A DNA stretch of 64,000 bases from Isoetes taiwanensis (Eukaryota; Streptophyta; Lycopodiopsida; Isoetales; Isoetaceae). Below are positions 58,677-64,000 of the stretch, piece after piece. The translations under genes were made by a program, and so were the position numbers. Every line of letters starts with the position of its first letter. Position 1 is the first letter of the stretch. The stretch is taken from contig JAJEKV010000125.1 in NCBI GenBank assembly GCA_021234155.1, positions 375,178 through 439,177 on the forward strand, given 5' to 3'. The notes below the pieces were generated by a model. That model searched no databases. It was not told the DNA's origin and was given only the letters and a program-made list of their open reading frames with translations.

Positions 58677-59232
58677 ATTAGAGGTAATTTGAGATCTCAT
58701 TTTGTCCCATTAAGGGATGCTTAAAAAGCCACATCAGCTTTTTAAACTGTCCAATAAGAGAAGAGCTCCAGTGTATTTTATTCCAGTATTATGTGGCAGC
58801 ATTAATTAATGCAGTTCTAACTAACTTTTGCAGTGTCATTTTTCTACTATAACTTTTGATCAAAAACTCCGATTCGAACACTATTTGTGGCAATGGATTC
58901 GTCTCCTCAAGATCTTTCTAATGACAACCCATTGTTATATCTTTTGGGATGTAAATATATAAGAAAATAACAAAAAACCATATTTTTTAAGGTTAACACA
59001 TATGGCTTGTATTGAAATACATCATAACCATATATCATTTGAAAGATCTTTTCATTCTGCATCTAATGCAACTTCTCAAAAGATTGACATTTTTGATAGA
59101 AAAAGTTATAGGGAAAAAGCGGCATGACAAGAAAAGTTGTTAATCTTTGCATTAATTGCAGTTTGATGTAGAGTACTCATTCTATTGGAGGATTCTTATG
59201 GGGACAAAAGGAGATCTCAAATTACCTCTAAT
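58677..59232. repeat. 32-bp inverted repeats 556 bp apart, possible MITE
   Basis: ATTAGAGGTAATTTGAGATC at 58677 and its complement ending at 59232 match over about 32 bases with one or two differences. The interior is AT-rich and non-coding. No target duplication is evident. An inverted duplication of an older sequence is an alternative. Confidence 0.5.
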
Positions 59233-59666
59233 GTCTAACCAGGCTTCTATTATTTCTATCTCAAATTCAATAATGCTTGGTGAAAGAATATTTGATACTA
59301 AAGTGTTTATCCAGAAAGGTTTGCTTGGTAATCAGATTATTCCAGAGATTAGAGCTGCTGCCTTTGAGAAAACCACAAGAAAACTTGATCCTTCTTTAAC
59401 AATTGTGAAGATATTATGGTCCATCAGAAGCTCTGAGAACCAGGAATCTTGTGAAAGTTAACCCTCTACAGGGGTAGCAATCAATTTGCACGAATTCTTA
59501 CTTCAATTGCTCTAGAATTAGCTTCTCTCCCCTGTTTTTATCAAGAAAGGCTTTCAAACCAAAAACTGCCATTTTCAAGAAAATAGACGCATGGGCGGGT
59601 CATTTCCTCCTTAGGATGTTATTCCCAAAATCAATATGGAGCCTGTGCTTCTTAGAATCATTTGCC

Positions 59667-60216
59667 TCAGATTCTTTCTAATTCCTCTCTTTTTTTTCGA
59701 TCAGATTCATTGCATTTTCGAGCTATATGACCCAACTTGGTGCAATTGTAACACTTCCATGTTTCTACTTCATTATTCCTTCCAAGGAAAGCTTGGCTCT
59801 CCATAATCATAGACTTCTTCCCTCCTCCTTGGTTTATCTCCTCCATAAGAATCTGTTGGCATCCCCATTCCAATTGTACATATTCAACAGATCTAATGAT
59901 ATTTTTTACATTATTATAAGAAGATGGAAACCTTAGCAATAAAGCTTCAACTATGGGATCATCATCTAAGTCCTTTTCCATGCCTTTATCTTGGAAATAT
60001 AGTCCTCTGCGGATATGCAATCCTTTAATTTATTTGTAAAGATAATTGCATACAGATCAGCCTCTGGGAAAAGTGCTTCTTCCTATACATCTTGGCAAGT
60101 AGCTTCCAAGTCTCCTTCACACTTTCAGCTGTATCAACTTGAGCTATCAAGGCATCATCAAGATATCTCATCATTCTATTCTTTGCCTTCCAATTCTTTT
60201 GAATCAATTTAAGCAA
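59667..60216 (-). pseudogene. Ty1/copia gag fragment with zinc knuckle
   Basis: The minus strand reads WKLLAKMYRKKHFSQRLICM (60120), then after a frameshift DDDPIVEALLLRFPSSYNNV, typical copia gag (UBN2-like) blocks. It ends with CYNCTKLGHIARKC, a perfect C-x2-C-x4-H-x4-C knuckle, and a basic tail. No protease, integrase, RT or LTR was found nearby, so this is an isolated remnant. Confidence 0.85.
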
Positions 60217-61780
60217 TGCCTATCACATTCATTCCAAATTTCTACAATTTTCCATTTGCTCACAACTCCCTTTTCAGTTGTATAAGAGCTTGAGCCCTTT
60301 GAGCAGAAATCACAAGCTGAGTTCGTCTCCTGAGACAACGTACCACAAACCTTTTGCCAAGAACTTTTTCCTTACCTTTATAAATCAGTAAAAGGCATTG
60401 TCATGTGATAGCTTCTCGATTCTCCCCATTCTGTTTTCTTTGGCCCAAGATCAATCCCTTATCTATAAGAATTCCTGAGCTATGAAGATAAACTTGTAAA
60501 AATCATTCATAAAACAAAACAAAATCATTTAAAAGTGAACATGATACATGTTATTTGCTTATTGAAGCATGAGATAAGATTGTGACTTTTCAATGGTTAC
60601 ATAATTCAAGATGGTCAGATAGAATTATAACTATGTTTTATGGATTCGTCGAAGGCACTTCGTACTTTTTGGGTCTTCAAGCATGAGTAAGTGACAAAAC
60701 ATCCAGCTATTGTTTTCTATCTTTTGGTCTAACATTCAGGATACTAAGCTTGAATTTCTTTTGCACCTTGATACAACAACTTCCACCATTGAACATGAAC
60801 ATATAAACCTTTTTTAATCCCATATAAGTATTTTATTGGATCTGTTAATGCTACACCTAACTAAAAAGGCGTCCCATTTACATTCTCATCTCACGATAAG
60901 AAACGTTCCCTGCATTAAAAGATTGATATTTTCCATTGTACATGATGTTGGAGGAGATTTAGCAATAATATCTAACCTTCCTAGAGGTAAAAACCATGAT
61001 TCTATGCTTATAAGTTCTATTTTTTTCTAACAATAGATCAGAAAGCCTTATGACTTGAAGTAAAGATAAGATTGATTCATTGCCTATGTGATATCTGCAG
61101 GTCCATTTCTTGCATCATCAAGCTTCACATACATTACTAGGTTGTTTTGAGTAGTTTTGAGAGCTCTAGATAAATATATTTAGATTTGATTCTCGCATTT
61201 ATAGATGACAGTAAATTCAATCGATGGAGTATTTGATACATAAACCTTATTTCTTTATGTTGGCATACTTTTGGCAAGGAAATGTTGCAAGTCTCTGAGC
61301 TTAAATAAATTAGCTTTGCATTTTTGCACATTATTGACATCGTAGGTCATTTTATCACTAGTAAGTTCATGTCCACTACTCTGCTAATCAGATATGTCTT
61401 ACAATAAGATGCATGGGTTAAATGTACATAGAGTAGAACACCTTTGGAGAATAATATAAATAATGAAGCAACATTTGGAACTTCTTTCAAAATTTCTTTT
61501 CAGCATTTGCTCCAAATAATAAAAATAAAGAACAGGTTGGATTAGACTAGCTTTCTGATACTCTATTTTGTTCATCATTTTTCATGCTCTGATCACATAT
61601 GGATCTCCCTTTTCGAGTACGCGAAGGAAAAACCCTTGGAGAGGTGGGTTGATTGAATATTATTGAGATATGCTAATTGAACGGATGAGATTAGGAATTT
61701 CTCTGCATCCAATGGTTGAGGCCAAAGTTTTCTTTGTGTCATGTGACTCAGTAGGTGATTGGTTACCGTTGGTTGTTGTG
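60217..61780. other. Intergenic stretch, no gene seen
   Basis: AT-rich sequence with no family resemblance and no recognised repeat. It is likely to hold the upstream part of the hydrolase fragment that follows. Confidence 0.35.
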
Positions 61781-61854
61781 ATACGATGTTAGGGCACCAT
61801 CCCACCGTGGAAGTACTCTGCCCCAATGCCTTTTTTTTGGTCGTTGTGGATGCT

Positions 61855-62546
61855 TCACAATTTAGTGCAAGACGTGTTCAGCTTGAGGACAGGCGATATG
61901 TAGCATATGAGGAACAAGGAGTTTGTGCACGGAGAGCAAGATACTCAATATTAGTGGTCCATGGATTTCTCTTTCCTATTTTGCAGGTTATAATTGCTTT
62001 GCTTTTTATTCATAATTATAGTTTGTGTTTGAAAACTAAAAGTGACTTCTATATTTGTAGGTAATCCTGGTATCAAAAGTTCATTGCCTGAAGAATTTGG
62101 GGTGCGCCTTGTGGCTTATGATTTATCAGGATTTGGGAAAGTGGTCCTCATCCAGGCAAAAGTTTTACATCTTCAAATGACATGGCAAGCATCGCTGATG
62201 CATTGAATTTAGGGAAAAGATTTTGGATTCTTGCTCTTTCTGGTGGGTCCACATGCATGGGCTACTATTAGATACATTCTTGAGGTATGCCATCTCTTGT
62301 TTAGCGTACTATATCTTCTTTTCTAAAATGAAAAAACTGCCACGCTATGGAATTTACAGTAGACTATCACTTATACTGATTTTCCTTATTTAAACTTCTT
62401 GAATGATGATTCATGAAATTCCCTTATTAAATTGGTCCCTATCACATGAAATTTGTAATGTGAATGATGGCTTGATATTAGCAACATTGTAAGATAGGAG
62501 TTGCAATGGTTTTACAGGCAGCAAGCCCTTATGATAGGAATATGTA
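61855..62546 (+). pseudogene. Alpha/beta-hydrolase gene fragment, frameshifted
   Basis: Exon A (61855-61986) reads VQLEDRRYVAYEEQGVCARR then ARYSILVVHGF, the N-terminal block and the HG oxyanion region of plant alpha/beta hydrolases. Exon B (62061-62284) reads GNPGIKSSLPEEFGVRLVAY, then DLSGFG, SFTSSNDMASIADALNLGKR and FWILALSGG, the nucleophile-elbow region, to a donor after CTTGAG. The exon A-B join is one base out of frame. One base is missing after SGFG (near 62137), and one to three bases are changed after LSGG (near 62253). A third short block, SPYDRNM (62518-62546), follows a TTTTACAG acceptor. No later exon with the catalytic Asp and His is seen. Probably a dead partial gene. Confidence 0.75.
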
Positions 62547-64000
62547 GCATTATAACAGGGGGTTGTTTTTGTATTTTTGTACTTTTTTTCCTAAGGTTTT
62601 TATATGATTTGATGATAGTATTCCATGAGACGTACTAATTGGTACATCTAGAGTGCACATACGCTCACTTTAATTTTCGTGACACTTTCCAATGGTTGAA
62701 TCCATAAATTTTGATATATATTTTTTATAATAAAAGGTTCTGTTAACAAAAAGTATTTTTTTCTTTCTTTACATGCAAGGCTCGAGACCCTTCAACTTAG
62801 GGTTTTGTTACGCCCATGCAAAATATCGGCCCTCTGCCATATTCGACGAGGGGTGGGGCATGGATCATGTCGGATCGGCTAAGCCTATTTTCTTACCTTG
62901 TTGCCGCGGACTGGGTGTTATGGTTCTTTGAATGGTTCAAGAGCCCCATGAAAAGCAAAAAAATCCGGCCGAGGGAAATGGGTGCAGTGCAGTGCGGTGG
63001 TTTGCTTTGTTGTTGTTGCTTTGTTGTTGCTTTGCGCGAGCGGCTGCTTCAAAGTCGTATTTTTTATACAAGAGGCCATATCTTTGCATCGGATCACGGA
63101 GGATTCGTCGGAGTAGATCACGAGAGGATTAAGTAGGCATTTACCTCACGGTACCGCGGTTATATTCATGATATTTGCTTCATCACGGGCGGTTTTATTG
63201 CGATAGACCATACCATAGTTGTCGTCATGCTAACTCCGGCTAACTCGGTGACAAAGTTTTTACGCAAGGATTGATGCCTCTCACATAGATCGATTGGCGG
63301 TGACCTTAAAGGTAATCCTCCATTCCCTTTTTCTTGATGGTAATAATTTTTTGCAACTTTAGTTCATGAATTCTTTGTAGTTTTATTTGATCTTTGTAAT
63401 TCGTGTTCATCAAGTTGAAGTTCTTTAAACCCGGGTTTACGGTATGAAGTCATCTTTGATCCATTTGACAATCTTTGATGTGCTCTTGCGGCTTGTTCCT
63501 AGGCAAGAATCACCGGACCAAGATTTTCAGCCGGGATTCACATGTAAGTTTCATAACATGATGCTTGTAACATAAGCGATTGCTAAGCATAAGGTCTTTC
63601 AATATATTGAGGATATGTTATTAGAATGCGTTCATGCACAAGCGGATGGGAGCATCATCACAAGTGCTTAGCTTCAAATCATAATTTTAAACTAGACTAA
63701 TGGATGCCAATCAATGCGATCTGAGGCAAGTTATTTTAGCATGCATCTCGTTTGTTTTCAAAGAAAAGCTGTTGCATTGCAATTACGTACTTGTATAATC
63801 GGGGAGTTGGAAATGCTAATGAATGTGGCAGCAGTTGCTATTGATCAAGTGGATACAATTGTTGCCCAAGAACATCTTCTGGGTTAGATTCATTCTTTTC
63901 GGCGTTGTCATCAATGTCTTGTATTGTAACTATGTTCAAATTACGCATCACATTTTTTTTCTTTGCATCATTTGCTCCATGATTGATTTCAATCCGATTG
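62547..64000. other. Stretch to the window end, one possible exon
   Basis: 63758-63892 (+) reads KAVALQLRTCIIGELEMLMN then VAAVAIDQVDTIVAQEHLLG and a stop, after a possible acceptor TTTTCAAAG. It looks like a last exon of an unrecognised gene but has no support from neighbours. The remainder shows no features. Confidence 0.25.

Overview
The window is from a land-plant nuclear genome. Evidence: two multi-exon genes of plant families with canonical GT-AG introns (a GDSL esterase/lipase and a WAT1/EamA-type transporter), LTR elements primed by initiator tRNA-Met, and a dense layer of nested transposable elements. The LINEs (KQGCPLSP RT block, CCHC-like C-terminus, pentanucleotide tails) and a Penelope-like reverse transcriptase suggest a fern, lycophyte or other non-flowering plant more than an angiosperm. 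That placement is inference.

Layout. 1-2.4 kb: no clear gene. 2.4-4.0 kb: intact four-exon GDSL lipase (-). 5.9-7.1 kb: 3' end of LINE family A (+). 7.8-9.2 kb: unrecognised two-exon coiled-coil gene (-). 10.69-21.22 kb: one ~10.5-kb hAT transposon with matching terminal inverted repeats and 8-bp target duplications. It carries a decayed BED/DUF659/hATC transposase (+), a cluster of foldback hairpins, and a decayed protein-kinase-like reading frame on the opposite strand. 21.47-26.45 kb: LTR retrotransposon (-) with a 5-bp target duplication and only a gag remnant; its 3' LTR is split by a Helitron-like insertion that holds tRNA-like heads and a 565-bp MITE. 26.5-31.6 kb: intron-containing Penelope-like RT gene (-), interrupted by a ~0.38-kb SMART/TRIM element. 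31.7-35.5 kb: mostly unexplained, with tandem and palindromic repeats. 35.9-39.2 kb: a second LINE A copy whose RT segment is inverted in place. 39.2-46.7 kb: microsatellites, an LTR remnant, and two related miRNA-precursor-like hairpins. 46.7-48.4 kb: intact seven-exon WAT1-related transporter (-). 48.75-58.4 kb: an L1-type LINE (-) split between ORF1 and ORF2 by LINE B (+), which is itself split by a third LINE fragment (-) with a long trinucleotide tail. 59.7-60.2 kb: copia gag fragment (-). 61.8-62.3 kb: frameshifted alpha/beta-hydrolase gene fragment (+).

Only the GDSL lipase and the WAT1-like transporter look functional. Nearly every transposon-encoded frame is broken by small deletions and in-frame stops. 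The most interesting structures are the large hAT with hairpin array and kinase-like cargo, the LINE with a centrally inverted RT block, the Helitron-in-LTR nest, and the paired hairpins at 43.0 and 44.8 kb. No sequence search could be run; family assignments rest on motifs read by eye.
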